Below are positions 1 through 8,232 of a DNA stretch of 64,000 nt, one piece after another. The notes under the pieces are model-generated. The model saw nothing but the letters and a program-made list of their open reading frames with translations, was not told where the DNA came from and did not search any database. The DNA is taken from the NCBI RefSeq assembly GCF_030908245.1, contig NZ_JAVFJJ010000002.1:1-64000 (forward strand), read 5' to 3'. Source of the DNA: Sinomonas sp. ASV322 (GTDB lineage: Bacteria > Actinomycetota > Actinomycetes > Actinomycetales > Micrococcaceae). Numbering within the stretch: position 1 is the stretch's first letter; each line of letters begins with the position of its first letter. The translations under genes were made by a program, and so were the position numbers.

Positions 1-869
1 CGGACGTAGTCGATGAGCTGTTCCTTGATGAGCGACTGGAAGTCGTACACCGTGTTGAAGACCTCCCCGATCGCCAGCGGGGTCGTGGTGTGGCTGCGGA
101 CCAGGCGCAGGGCCTCCTGGTTCTCCGCCGGGGTGCAGTCCTCGAGCCAGAACAGGTCGTAGGGCTCGAGGGCCTTGCCGAGCTTGGCGGCCTGGATCGG
201 GGTCATGCGGTGGTGGCCGTCGTGCAGGAGCGGGATCTCGGGGCCGAACTCGTTCCGCACGGCCTCGAACACGGTGGGCAGGTGGCGCAGGTACGCGCGC
301 GTGTCCCAGTCCTCCTCGAGCGGGTAGGCCCCGCGCCCGGCCGGCTCGTAGTCGTACCGCTCGCCCGAGGCCTGCGCCTGGGCCGCGACGCCGTAGACGG
401 CCTTGATCCCCGGGACCGCGGTCTGGACGCGGATGGACTTGTAGCCGAGCTCGAGGTGGTGCCGGATCGAGTCGAAGAGCGAGGGGATGTCCGTGCCGGA
501 GGCGTGCCCGTACGCCCGCAGCCCGTTCCGGGACGCGCCGCCGAGCAGCTGGTACACCGGCAGGTTCGCGATCTTGCCCTTGATGTCCCACAGCGCCATG
601 TCCACGGCGGCGATCGCGGCCATCGTCACGGGCCCGCGCCGCCAGTACGCCGAGCGGTAGAGGAACTGCCACGTGTCCTCGATCTGGTGCGGGTCCCGGC
701 CCACGAGCAGCTGGGCCACGTGCTCCTTGAGGTACGCGGCCACGGCGAGCTCGCGGCCGTTGAGCGTCGCGTCGCCGATGCCGGTGACGCCCTCGTCGGT
801 CGTGATCCTGAGCGTGACGAAGTTCCGCGACGGGCTCGTCACGAAGACCTCAGCGGAAACGATCTTCAT
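1..869 (-). CDS. manD: D-mannonate dehydratase (ManD), 3' end cut by window edge
   Basis: Enolase-superfamily dehydratase converting D-mannonate to 2-keto-3-deoxy-D-gluconate in the cytoplasm. The visible 289 residues begin [20 protein letters not shown], followed by the MR/MLE N-terminal capping domain and the start of the TIM barrel, including the YGHASGTD stretch and an HDGHHRMTP segment near residue 215 typical of the ManD/RspA group. The C-terminal part of the barrel, roughly 110 residues, lies beyond base 1. The ATG at 869 is preceded by AAGGA at 5-nt spacing. It is the last visible gene of the uxaC-uxuB-manD series but has its own 137-bp upstream region with a LacI-type operator, so it may also be transcribed alone. 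Assignment is firm; promiscuity towards D-gluconate is possible in this subgroup. Confidence 0.9.
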   Translation of the reverse strand, partial: MKIVSAEVFVTSPSRNFVTLRITTDEGVTGIGDATLNGRELAVAAYLKEHVAQLLVGRDPHQIEDTWQFLYRSAYWRRGPVTMAAIAAVDMALWDIKGKIANLPVYQLLGGASRNGLRAYGHASGTDIPSLFDSIRHHLELGYKSIRVQTAVPGIKAVYGVAAQAQASGERYDYEPAGRGAYPLEEDWDTRAYLRHLPTVFEAVRNEFGPEIPLLHDGHHRMTPIQAAKLGKALEPYDLFWLEDCTPAENQEALRLVRSHTTTPLAIGEVFNTVYDFQSLIKEQLIDYV

Positions 870-954
870 CGAATTCCTTTCCATACAGTGCGTTGTTCCT
901 CGGAGCCGTCGCTCGCGACGGCACAGGCTTCAGTCTCACCTTAGTGAGGTGCCA

Positions 955-994
955 CAACGGGTGGCAATCGCTTGCCACATATTGCCACCCGTTG
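955..994. promoter_or_regulatory. Hairpin overlapping the manD operator
   Basis: Two perfect 14-nt inverted arms (CAACGGGTGGCAAT at 955-968 and its complement at 981-994) flank a 12-nt spacer. The structure starts 12 nt past the uxuB stop codon, in the manD promoter region. The left arm shares eight bases with the LacI-type operator at 961-978. It could fold as an RNA hairpin after uxuB, serve as an extra pair of half-sites, or both. Confidence 0.55.
961..978. promoter_or_regulatory. LacI-family operator upstream of manD
   Basis: GTGGCAATCGCTTGCCAC is a near-palindrome with a central CG, the usual form of LacI/GalR operators. Its reverse complement is identical over all 18 bases to the site at 8186-8203 between the importer operon and the lacI gene. 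That identity is the main reason to assign both to the LacI protein encoded at about 8.2-9.25 kb. Confidence 0.8.
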
Positions 995-1006
995 CAGCGT
1001 GGGAGT

Positions 1007-2314
1007 TCAGTCGTCTGTGAACGTGCCGCGAAGGCTGTCTACGCGGTCGACGACGGCGGCATCCTCCCCGAGCCCCGCGTCCACGAGTCCCAAGAGCGCG
1101 GCGGTGCGTTCGCGTCCCTCAAGCGCGAGCGCGGCCCGAACCCCCTGCTCGAGGGGGTCGTGGAACTCGGCGCCGCTGGAGAGGAAGTCCATCCACGCGG
1201 CGATCATCCGCGCGGCGGCGAGGCCGGAACGGCCAGCGGCGCGCTCGGCCCGCAGGACGGGGACCGCCCGCATGCGCAGCTTGAGCGAGCCGTCCTGGGC
1301 GATCTGGGCGAGGTAGTGCGCGATCCGCGGGTTCGCGAAGCGCTCAAGGAGCGCGGCCCGGTAGCCCGGGACGTCGAGCCCCGGGAGGGTGAGGTGCCGA
1401 GCAGCCTCGTCCCAGAACGACTCCATCGCGTCCCGGCACACGGGGTCGGCGAGCGCCTCGGCCACCGTCTGGTGGCCGCGGAGCTGGCCCGCGTACGCGA
1501 GGATCGTGTGGGCGCCGTTAAGGAGCCAGAGCTTGCGGTTCTCGAACGGCTCGATGTCGTCCACGAACAGGGCCCCGGCGTCCTCCCATGCGGGCCGGCC
1601 CGCCGGGAACTCGCCCGAGAGGATCCAGGACGCGAACGGTTCAGCGACCACGGGGGCCGCGTCGTGGTAGCCGCACTGCTCGGCCACCTCGGCGACGTCC
1701 TCCGGCGTGGTCCGCGGGGTGATCCGGTCCACCGACGTGCCCACGAAGCTCACGTTCGCCCGGACCCAGGCGGCCAAGTCCGGGTCGACTCCGGCGGCGA
1801 TGCGTTCGACGGCGGCGCGCGCCACCTCGCCGTTGCCGGCGACGTTGTCGCAGCTGACGACGGCGATCGGTCCGGCTCCGGCGGCGCGGCGCGCGGCGAG
1901 GCCGCCCACGAGGCGACCCAGCGGGGCGTGGGGAGCGTCGTCGTCGTACACCTTCTCCGTCACGGTGAGGGTCACGATCGCGGTGGCCGGCGAGCCGAGG
2001 AGCTCGTTCAGGCGCCCGGTATCAGCCCCATCGACGGCCTCGGCGATCGTGGGGACGATCTCGAATCGGTCGCCTCCGGCGGACCGCTCAACGAGCGTGA
2101 AGAGCCCGTCCTGCGGGGCGAGCGCTCGGGCGGCGTCGGGACGACGGCCGGTGAAGGCCGCGATGCCCCAGTCGCCCGCGTCCCTCGCGTGCGCGGTGAA
2201 CCACGCCTGATGGGATCGATGGAACGCCCCGAGGCCGAGGTGGACGATACGCACGGGCGGTGCCGCGACGCCCTTGCGGCCCAGAACGGGCAGCTCGGTA
2301 GTAGTTCTGGTCAC
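1007..2314 (-). CDS. uxuB: D-fructuronate reductase / mannonate oxidoreductase (UxuB)
   Basis: NAD-dependent reductase interconverting D-fructuronate and D-mannonate, the step between UxaC and ManD. The 435-residue protein opens with a Rossmann nucleotide-binding segment (VRIVHLGLGAFHRSHQAWF) and continues with the mannitol-dehydrogenase-type fold: CDNVAGNG near residue 155, the FVGTSVDRITPRTT segment, then KLWLLNGAHTILAYAG, which carries the lysine and NGxH catalytic motif of the family. Start is GTG at 2314, preceded by GAGAGGGA. It begins 12 nt after the uxaC stop, so the two are co-transcribed. Mannitol or other polyol dehydrogenases share the fold, but the neighbours make fructuronate the likely substrate. 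Confidence 0.88.
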   Translation of the reverse strand: MTRTTTELPVLGRKGVAAPPVRIVHLGLGAFHRSHQAWFTAHARDAGDWGIAAFTGRRPDAARALAPQDGLFTLVERSAGGDRFEIVPTIAEAVDGADTGRLNELLGSPATAIVTLTVTEKVYDDDAPHAPLGRLVGGLAARRAAGAGPIAVVSCDNVAGNGEVARAAVERIAAGVDPDLAAWVRANVSFVGTSVDRITPRTTPEDVAEVAEQCGYHDAAPVVAEPFASWILSGEFPAGRPAWEDAGALFVDDIEPFENRKLWLLNGAHTILAYAGQLRGHQTVAEALADPVCRDAMESFWDEAARHLTLPGLDVPGYRAALLERFANPRIAHYLAQIAQDGSLKLRMRAVPVLRAERAAGRSGLAAARMIAAWMDFLSSGAEFHDPLEQGVRAALALEGRERTAALLGLVDAGLGEDAAVVDRVDSLRGTFTDD

Positions 2315-2326
2315 GATGCGTCCCTC

Positions 2327-3757
2327 TCAGAGTTTGAAGACCCGGCGTGGCGCCGCGTCGACGATGTCCACGATGAGCTCGTGCGCGCGGGCCTCCGCCA
2401 TGCGGTGCTCGGCGACGAGGCGGGCCAGGAACGAAGCCTCGATCCGGCGCGAGGTGTCGTGCCGGGCGGGGATCGAGCAGTAGGCGCGCGTGTCGTCGAT
2501 GAACCCGGACGAGCGGGAGAACCCCGCGGTCTCGGTCACCGCCGAGCGGAAGCGCAGCATCGCGTCCGGCGCGTCGAGGAACCACCACGGCGCCCCGATG
2601 TACACGCTCGGGTAGAAGCCGGCCAGCGGAGCAAGCTCGCGGGAGAACACGGTCTCGTCGAGGGTGAACAGGACGAGGTGGAAGTCCTTCTCTGTGCCGT
2701 ACTCCTGCAGGAGTGGCCGGATGCCCTCCGTGTAGTTCACCGCGAACGGGATGTCGTGGCCCGTGTCCGCGCCGTGCGCGGCGAACGTGGGTGCATGGTG
2801 GTTGCGGAACGAGCCGGGGTGGATGGTCATGACGAGGCCGTCGTCGACGGACATCCGCGCCATCTCGACCATCATGTGGGCCTCGAACGCGTCGCGGTCG
2901 GCCGCGGTGGCCTCGCCGCGGCGGGCCTTCTCGAAGAGCGCCTCGGCCTCGCCCTCGGAGAGCTTGAGCGTGAGCGGGGTGCGCACGCCGTGGTCGGCTG
3001 AGACAGCCCCGTGCTCGACGAAGTAGCGGCGGCGGTTCTCGAGCGCCCGCAGGTAACCCGCGTAGCCAGGCACGCCGTCGGACGCCTCGTCGGCGAGCCG
3101 TTCGACGCGGGCCGCCCACTCGGGGTGGGCGATGTTGATGTACGGATCCGGGCGGAACGTCGGGATGACGCGGCCTGCGAAGGAATCGTCCTTGGCGAGG
3201 CGGGCGTGGGCCTCGAGGGTGTCAAGCGGATCGTCGGTCGTGGCGAGGACCTCGATGTTGAAGTCCTCGAACAGGCGCCGTGGCCGGAAGCCCGGCTCGG
3301 CGAGCTTCGTCGCGATCGCGTCGTACACCTGGTCAGCCGTGTCCGCAGCGCCGGAGCTTGAGCCCAGGGCATCCACCAGCTCCGACGGCACGCCGAACAG
3401 GTGCTCGAACTCCTCGCGGAGCCAGTAGCCCGACGCGGTCCCGTCGAACAGGGGCCATGCCGTGGCGAAGCGCCGCCACGCCGCGCGGGAATCAACCTCA
3501 ACCCCGCCCACACCGAGCTCACTCAGCGGAACGCCCGACGCATGGATAAGCCGAGTCACGTAGTGGTCGGGGCTGACGAGGAGGGAGGTCGGATCGGTGA
3601 ACGGGATATCGTCCGCGATCCACTCCGCCGGCACATGGCCGTGCGGGGACAGGATCGGAAGGTGCTCGACCTCCGCGTACAGCTCACGCGCGATCCGACG
3701 CGTGCCCGGATCGGCCGGGAAGAGGCGGTCAGGGTTGGCGGCAAGTGAATCAGTCAT
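2327..3757 (-). CDS. uxaC: Glucuronate isomerase (UxaC)
   Basis: Cytoplasmic isomerase converting D-glucuronate to D-fructuronate (and galacturonate to tagaturonate), the entry step of the isomerase pathway. The 476-residue product has the family N-terminus MTDSLAANPDRLFPADPGTRRIA and the metal-binding LSPHGHVPAEWIADD segment near residue 37, with later motifs ATTDDPLD and IHPGSFRNHH. Its length matches UxaC. The ATG at 3757 is chosen because an in-frame extension to 4204 runs through a structured intergenic repeat and has no family similarity. It lies downstream of the isomerase gene at 3936-4781, separated by a 178-nt gap containing a long inverted repeat, and upstream of uxuB. Confidence 0.93.
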   Translation of the reverse strand: MTDSLAANPDRLFPADPGTRRIARELYAEVEHLPILSPHGHVPAEWIADDIPFTDPTSLLVSPDHYVTRLIHASGVPLSELGVGGVEVDSRAAWRRFATAWPLFDGTASGYWLREEFEHLFGVPSELVDALGSSSGAADTADQVYDAIATKLAEPGFRPRRLFEDFNIEVLATTDDPLDTLEAHARLAKDDSFAGRVIPTFRPDPYINIAHPEWAARVERLADEASDGVPGYAGYLRALENRRRYFVEHGAVSADHGVRTPLTLKLSEGEAEALFEKARRGEATAADRDAFEAHMMVEMARMSVDDGLVMTIHPGSFRNHHAPTFAAHGADTGHDIPFAVNYTEGIRPLLQEYGTEKDFHLVLFTLDETVFSRELAPLAGFYPSVYIGAPWWFLDAPDAMLRFRSAVTETAGFSRSSGFIDDTRAYCSIPARHDTSRRIEASFLARLVAEHRMAEARAHELIVDIVDAAPRRVFKL

Positions 3758-3799
3758 CGTCTCTTTCGATTCAGCTGAGAAATGGTTCAGCGCTCCGAT

Positions 3800-3926
3800 C
3801 TCCCCACTTTTCCGGCCGATCCCCCCAGCTTCTGGCGACCGCCCGCGGCGTGTCGCGTCTCGCGCACGGCGAGTCACGCCGTCGTACGCCTTGAAGCTGG
3901 GGAACCTGGCGGGAAAACTGGGGAAC
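3800..3926. repeat. Long imperfect inverted repeat inside the uronate operon
   Basis: About 33-nt arms (left 3800-3832, right 3893-3926) pair imperfectly at roughly 80%. Both carry CCCCAnTTTTCC and CCCCAGCTTC blocks or their complements. The loop itself contains a shorter GGCGTG...CACGCC pairing. It fills the gap between the upstream isomerase gene and uxaC. It may be an intergenic palindromic element, an mRNA-stabilising structure or a partial terminator that adjusts uxaC expression relative to the importer. Confidence 0.5.
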
Positions 3927-3935
3927 TCGGGGGTG

Positions 3936-4781
3936 TCAGACGGCCGCAACTCCCGCGGCATCGAGCACCTTGGCGAAGGCCCGGGCAGCAACCCCAAAGG
4001 CGTACGGGCCGCTGAAGCCGCCGGTCTCGTACGCGTGCGCGAGGTGGGGCTCGAGCGAGGCGAAGCCGGTGTAGCCGCTGTCGCGCAGCGCCTCGACGGT
4101 TTCCAGCACCTCGCCGTCGCCCTCGCCGGCCGGGACGACCTGACCGGACGCAGCCAACGCGTCCTTGACCTGCAGATACGCGACGTGCGGGCGGAGTGCC
4201 TCATAGCCCTCGGTGAACGGCTTGACGCCGACCTGGACGAAGTTCGCCGGATCCCACGCGAGCTTGAGCGCCGGGGAGTTCACGGACTCCACGATGTCCA
4301 GGACCCGCGACGGGATGTCGCCGAAGATGTCCTTCTCGTTCTCGTGCACGAGCGTCACGCCCGTGCCCTCGGCGCGGCGGGCGAGCGCCGTCATCCGCTC
4401 GATCACGGCGTCCCGCACCTCCTCCGCCGTGCGCCCCTCATAGTAGAAGGAGAAGAGCCGGATGTACGGCGCGCCGAGCACTTCGGCCGCGCGCAGGGCC
4501 CGTCCCAGCCGCTCGACCTCGTGCTCGACCGGGAGCGAGACGTCCACCTTCCCAATCGGGGAGGCGATCGCGGACGCCTTGAGCCCGGCCTCGTCGAAGA
4601 TCGTCTTGAGCTCGGCGAGCTGCTCCTCTGACATGTCGACGATGTTGACGCCCCACGCGCCGCGGACCTCCACGTAGCTCGCGCCGAGCGCGCGCATGAC
4701 GGCCGCCTGGACCCGCGGGTCCGCGTCGATCTCGTCGGCGAACCCCGAAAGCTGCCACTCGACTGTGCTGGTCATTGTCAC
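3936..4781 (-). CDS. Sugar phosphate isomerase/epimerase, TIM barrel
   Basis: A 281-residue protein of the xylose isomerase-like TIM-barrel superfamily (AP endonuclease 2 fold). Visible features include WQLSGFADEIDAD at the N-terminus, the metal-ligand strands TLVHENEKDIFGD and LKLAWDPANFVQVG, and a C-terminal GFASLEPHLAHAYETGG. Such enzymes isomerise or epimerise sugars and uronates; the exact substrate cannot be read from sequence. Its GTG start at 4781 overlaps the upstream permease stop by 4 nt (GTGA) and has GGAGG 6 nt upstream; an ATG at 4775 is the alternative. Translational coupling to the importer suggests it acts on the imported sugar before UxaC. Confidence 0.75.
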   Translation of the reverse strand: MTMTSTVEWQLSGFADEIDADPRVQAAVMRALGASYVEVRGAWGVNIVDMSEEQLAELKTIFDEAGLKASAIASPIGKVDVSLPVEHEVERLGRALRAAEVLGAPYIRLFSFYYEGRTAEEVRDAVIERMTALARRAEGTGVTLVHENEKDIFGDIPSRVLDIVESVNSPALKLAWDPANFVQVGVKPFTEGYEALRPHVAYLQVKDALAASGQVVPAGEGDGEVLETVEALRDSGYTGFASLEPHLAHAYETGGFSGPYAFGVAARAFAKVLDAAGVAAV

Positions 4782-5701
4782 TTGACCCCTCCGGACGTCA
4801 GACCGCCCACTAGATACTTCTGGAAGAACATGTAGATGAGGACCACGGGCGCAGCACAGACGAGGGACGCCGCCATCATCTGGCCGTAGAGCGGGATCGC
4901 ACCGCCCTCGCTGCTGCTGGCGAACACCTGCAGGGCCACGGCAGCGGTCTGGGTGTCAGGCCGGGTCATGACGGAGGCGAAGAGCACGTCGTTCCAGCCC
5001 GGCAGGAAGGCGAAGATGGCGGACACGATGAGGCCCGGCCAGCTCAGCGGCAGGATGATCTTGGTCAGCACGCCGAGGTTGGTCGCGCCGTCGATCCGCG
5101 CCGCTTCCTCGAGCTCCTTCGGGAGACCGCGGAGATACGTGACCATGACCCACGTGGAGAACGGGAGCGAGAACGTCAGATACGTGATGAACAGGCCCCA
5201 GCGCGTGCCGATCACCTGCAGGCCGAGGTACGTGGCCGACGACGAGAACAGCACGAACAGCGGGAGGACGATGAGCGTGCCGGGCACGCTCTGGAGGCCG
5301 AGGAGCGCGCGCAGAATGGTGCGGCGGCCCCGGAACTGGTAGCGGACCAGGACGAACGCCGTGCCGATCGAGAAGGCCGCCGAGACGATCGCCGTCGAGC
5401 CGGCCACGATGAGAGAGTTCGTGAGCCCGTTGGCGAGCCCGACGCTCGACCAGATGTTCACGTAATTGTCGATCGTCCACGAGCTCGGCCAGATCTCGCC
5501 GGAAGCGACGCCGATGTCCGTGTTGAGCGAGGCCAGGAAGATGTAGACGATGGGGATCAGGACCGCCGCGCACAGGACGACGGCGATGGCGGTCAGCAGC
5601 CAGCCGGGGAGAAGGCGGGTCACCTCGCGCTGCTGGCGCGAGCCGGGGCGTTCGACGGCGGTGGGGGCTTTTGTGGCTAAAGTTGCCGCGCTGGTGCTCA
5701 C
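4778..5701 (-). CDS. Carbohydrate ABC transporter permease, MalG type
   Basis: Inner-membrane permease of a CUT1-family sugar importer, 307 residues with about six membrane segments. The first follows a cytoplasmic N-terminus of some 30 residues (GWLLTAIAVVLCAAVLIPIVYIF). The EAA loop that contacts the ATPase reads EELEEAARIDGATNLG near residue 200, typical of MalG-like subunits. Start is GTG at 5701, with AGGAGG 6 nt upstream and a GTGA 4-nt overlap with the preceding permease. No ATP-binding subunit is encoded nearby, so a shared MsiK/UgpC-type ATPase elsewhere in the genome probably energises it, as is common in actinobacteria. Uronides are the inferred substrate from the downstream genes. 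Confidence 0.85.
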   Translation of the reverse strand: MSTSAATLATKAPTAVERPGSRQQREVTRLLPGWLLTAIAVVLCAAVLIPIVYIFLASLNTDIGVASGEIWPSSWTIDNYVNIWSSVGLANGLTNSLIVAGSTAIVSAAFSIGTAFVLVRYQFRGRRTILRALLGLQSVPGTLIVLPLFVLFSSSATYLGLQVIGTRWGLFITYLTFSLPFSTWVMVTYLRGLPKELEEAARIDGATNLGVLTKIILPLSWPGLIVSAIFAFLPGWNDVLFASVMTRPDTQTAAVALQVFASSSEGGAIPLYGQMMAASLVCAAPVVLIYMFFQKYLVGGLTSGGVK

Positions 5702-6714
5702 TTGCGGCCTCCTGAGGTCTCGGCGTCGTCGAGCTTGACGGCGCGCAGGTAGATGAAGAGCGGGATCAGGATGAGGACGAGCGAGACGACCGCCATGCCG
5801 GCGCTCAGGCCGAACCGGAAGCTCACGAAGCCCGTCTCATAGGTCAGGTACGGAAGGACTGCGACGTCGTCCGGGGCCGGGCTGCCGAAGAGCACGAACG
5901 GAAGCGTGAAGTTGTTGATGTGGTGGAGCATCCCGATGAGGATCGCGAGCGAGATCGGGCCCTTGAGATACGGGAAGATGACGTACCTCAGCTTCGTCCA
6001 CCACAGCGCCCCGTCCAAGGCGGACGCCTCGTGGACCTCATGGTCCACACCTTGGAGGCCGGAGAGGGCGAGGAGGTAGATGAACGGCCAGGAGGCCCAG
6101 ATCTGCACGAACACGAGAACCCAGTACGTGTTGGGACCGTTGAGGTAGAGCCCGGGGTTGATGCCCAGCTGGTGCAGCAGATTCGTGATGACGCCGCTCG
6201 GCTGGAACATCGTGCGCCACACCGTGGCAACCACGAATCCGGGCAGGACGTAGGGAATCAGGAAGATTGACCGGACCAGGGCCCGGCCGCGGAACTTGTT
6301 CTGCGTGGCCACGGCCGCGGCGACGCCGAGGGGCAGCGTGATGGCCATGGCGATCGCCGAGTAGGAGACGCTGAGCCAGACAGACCGCAGGATTCCGGAC
6401 TGGGTGAGCGCCTCGACGTAGTTGGCGAAGGCGATGAACGGAGCCGAAAGCCATTGCCGGATCGTGTACTGGTCGAGATCGAGGAAGGAAATGTACACGC
6501 CGAGCGCGAGCGGCACGACGATGACGACGAGCATGAGGATGCCGCCCGGGATGAGCATCCACAGGGGACGATTGCGCTCAGACAGGCCACGGCGCTTGTC
6601 TGCGGGGCCTGTCTCGGCGCCGCCGGCAGAGGGCGGCGGGGCGGGCCGGGGGCCCCGGCCCGCCGCACGAGCGGCGAGCCGGGACTCCGGGGCGGGATGT
6701 GGTGCAGTGGACAT
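5698..6714 (-). CDS. Carbohydrate ABC transporter permease, MalF type
   Basis: Partner permease of the CUT1 importer, 338 residues. A Pro/Ala/Gly-rich cytoplasmic leader of about 45 residues precedes the first membrane helix (LWMLIPGGILMLVVIVVPLALG), and five more segments follow. The EAA-type loop is HEVHEASALDGALWWTKLRYV near residue 235. Start is ATG at 6714 with GGAGG 5 nt upstream. It lies 30 nt after the binding-protein gene and overlaps the MalG-type gene by 4 nt, so stoichiometric expression of the two permeases is expected. Confidence 0.85.
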   Translation of the reverse strand: MSTAPHPAPESRLAARAAGRGPRPAPPPSAGGAETGPADKRRGLSERNRPLWMLIPGGILMLVVIVVPLALGVYISFLDLDQYTIRQWLSAPFIAFANYVEALTQSGILRSVWLSVSYSAIAMAITLPLGVAAAVATQNKFRGRALVRSIFLIPYVLPGFVVATVWRTMFQPSGVITNLLHQLGINPGLYLNGPNTYWVLVFVQIWASWPFIYLLALSGLQGVDHEVHEASALDGALWWTKLRYVIFPYLKGPISLAILIGMLHHINNFTLPFVLFGSPAPDDVAVLPYLTYETGFVSFRFGLSAGMAVVSLVLILIPLFIYLRAVKLDDAETSGGRK

Positions 6715-6729
6715 GATTACCTCCGAGAA

Positions 6730-6744
6730 TCCGCGTGCCGCGGA
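6730..6744 (-). promoter_or_regulatory. Small hairpin directly after the binding-protein gene
   Basis: TCCGCG-TGC-CGCGGA forms a 6-bp stem immediately after the stop codon of the binding-protein gene and before the MalF-type gene. Similar but stronger hairpins follow the other two binding-protein genes in this window, consistent with protecting the upstream mRNA segment. Confidence 0.4.
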
Positions 6745-8094
6745 CTACTTGGCTCGGTTCAGGGACTGCTGAGCGCTGTTCTGCGCTGCCTGGAGGCGCT
6801 GGCTCAGGGCCGAGTCGGAGACGTTCCCCGACGCGAGGTCCGGGATGCTCTGGACCGTGACATTGACGAGGGCGAGCTGGATGTCAGCCCACGCGCCCGT
6901 GAACGGCGTCGCGAACGACTTGGCCGCCGCATCCGTGACCGCCGCCATGTGCGGGGTCGAGCTCAGCGACGAGAGGGCGTCCGAGTTCGTCGGCAGGTCA
7001 CCGAAGGTCTTCTGGTAGCTGAGCTGCTGGTCCTTGTCCGTGACCATCTTGAGGAACGCGAGCGCGAGGTCCTTGTTCTTCGAGTACGAGGCGATGCCCA
7101 TGTTGTCGCCGGAGAGGATCGAGGCCACGGGACGCGCACCGCTCGGCGCCGAGTCGCCGAGCTGCGTCGGCATGAGCGCGTAGTCGTACTTGTCCTTGAT
7201 CGCTGAGCCGTTGAGCGTGTTGAGCGAGCCGGTGGACGTCATGAGGAAGAACGCCGCCTTGCCGGAGGCGAAGTTCGCGAGAGCCTGGCTGTTCGTCCAG
7301 CCGACCGACGCCGGGTCAACGACCTTGTCCTTCGTAAGCCAGCCGAAGTACGTCTGGTAGGCCTTGGTCACGGCGTCGTTGTTGACGTTGGCCGTCTTGC
7401 CGTCAACGAGCTTGTTGCCCGACTGCTCGGACATGGCCCAGATGTACTTCCACGGGTCGTAGTTGTCCTTGTACGCGATCGCCATGCCGTACTGGCCCTT
7501 CGACGCGTCTGTGGCCTTCTTGGCCTGCTCCACAAGACCGGTCCAGGTCGTGGCGGGCTTGTCGATGCCTGCGGCCTGGAGGAGCTCCTTGTTGTACGCC
7601 ATGACGAACGGGCGGCTCGCGAACGGAACGGCGTAGAGCTTGTTCTGGTCCGGACCCGAGATTCCGAGGGCCGCCTGGTTGAACTTGTCCTTGCCTCCGA
7701 GCGCCTTCCAGTCATCATCGCCGAGCTGGGCGAACGCGCCCGTCGCGACCGCGGTCGGGGTGAACGTGGTACCGAGCGAGTAGATGTCGGGGCCCTGCCC
7801 GGACACGGCAGAGGTCTGGATCTTGGTGAGCTCGTCGTTGCCCGAGGCGAACGTCTCGAACTTCAGATCGGCTCCAGTCGCCTTCTTGAATGCCGCGGCC
7901 GTGTCAGTGAACCACTGCTGCTGCTGCTGCGGGTACGTGGTGTTCTTGCCGACAAAGACGTTGAGCGTCTTGCCAGCCCCGTTGACGGCCCCGCCGGAGG
8001 AGCTGCCGCCGGACGTGCCACCTCCGCAGGCAGAAAGGGCGAGGGCGGCTGCCGTCGCAATAGAGGCCAGAACGGCCTTCTTGCCGAAGCGCAT
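6745..8094 (-). CDS. Sugar ABC transporter substrate-binding lipoprotein
   Basis: Extracellular family-1 solute-binding protein of 449 residues, anchored as a lipoprotein: signal peptide MRFGKKAVLASIATAAALAL followed by the lipobox LSAC, then a Gly/Ser linker. The mature part has the usual pattern of this family, with PYTSRPF-like (PFASRPFVMAYNKELLQ) and late helical segments. It presents the sugar to the permeases encoded downstream. ATG at 8094 has AGGAGG 6 nt upstream. It is the first gene of the importer-uxaC-uxuB unit, and its upstream region carries the LacI-type operator at 8186-8203, shared with the divergent lacI gene. Substrate (glucuronate, a glucuronide or an aldobiouronic acid) is inferred only. 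Confidence 0.87.
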   Translation of the reverse strand: MRFGKKAVLASIATAAALALSACGGGTSGGSSSGGAVNGAGKTLNVFVGKNTTYPQQQQQWFTDTAAAFKKATGADLKFETFASGNDELTKIQTSAVSGQGPDIYSLGTTFTPTAVATGAFAQLGDDDWKALGGKDKFNQAALGISGPDQNKLYAVPFASRPFVMAYNKELLQAAGIDKPATTWTGLVEQAKKATDASKGQYGMAIAYKDNYDPWKYIWAMSEQSGNKLVDGKTANVNNDAVTKAYQTYFGWLTKDKVVDPASVGWTNSQALANFASGKAAFFLMTSTGSLNTLNGSAIKDKYDYALMPTQLGDSAPSGARPVASILSGDNMGIASYSKNKDLALAFLKMVTDKDQQLSYQKTFGDLPTNSDALSSLSSTPHMAAVTDAAAKSFATPFTGAWADIQLALVNVTVQSIPDLASGNVSDSALSQRLQAAQNSAQQSLNRAK

Positions 8095-8185
8095 GAATCT
8101 CCTCCTTGAGGTTGTTCGGGCAGCTGTTGTGATTCAGCTCACCCCATGCATCGATACCGACGAGCTTAGGAAGATCGGAAACAGC

Positions 8186-8203
8186 GTGGCAAGCGATTGC
8201 CAC
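8186..8203. promoter_or_regulatory. LacI-family operator between importer operon and lacI
   Basis: GTGGCAAGCGATTGCCAC lies 92 nt upstream of the binding-protein start and about 30 nt upstream of the lacI start. It is the exact reverse complement of the site at 961-978. One site can therefore repress both the leftward operon and the rightward repressor gene. Confidence 0.82.
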
Positions 8204-8232
8204 GAGTTGCCAAAGATGCTGCAATGGCATGC

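Noticed and set aside
893-3001. A 702-codon plus-strand frame over the uronate genes
   Set aside because: Low-complexity Arg/Glu/Gly/Val composition typical of antisense frames in GC-rich genes; uxuB and uxaC on the other strand match families end to end.
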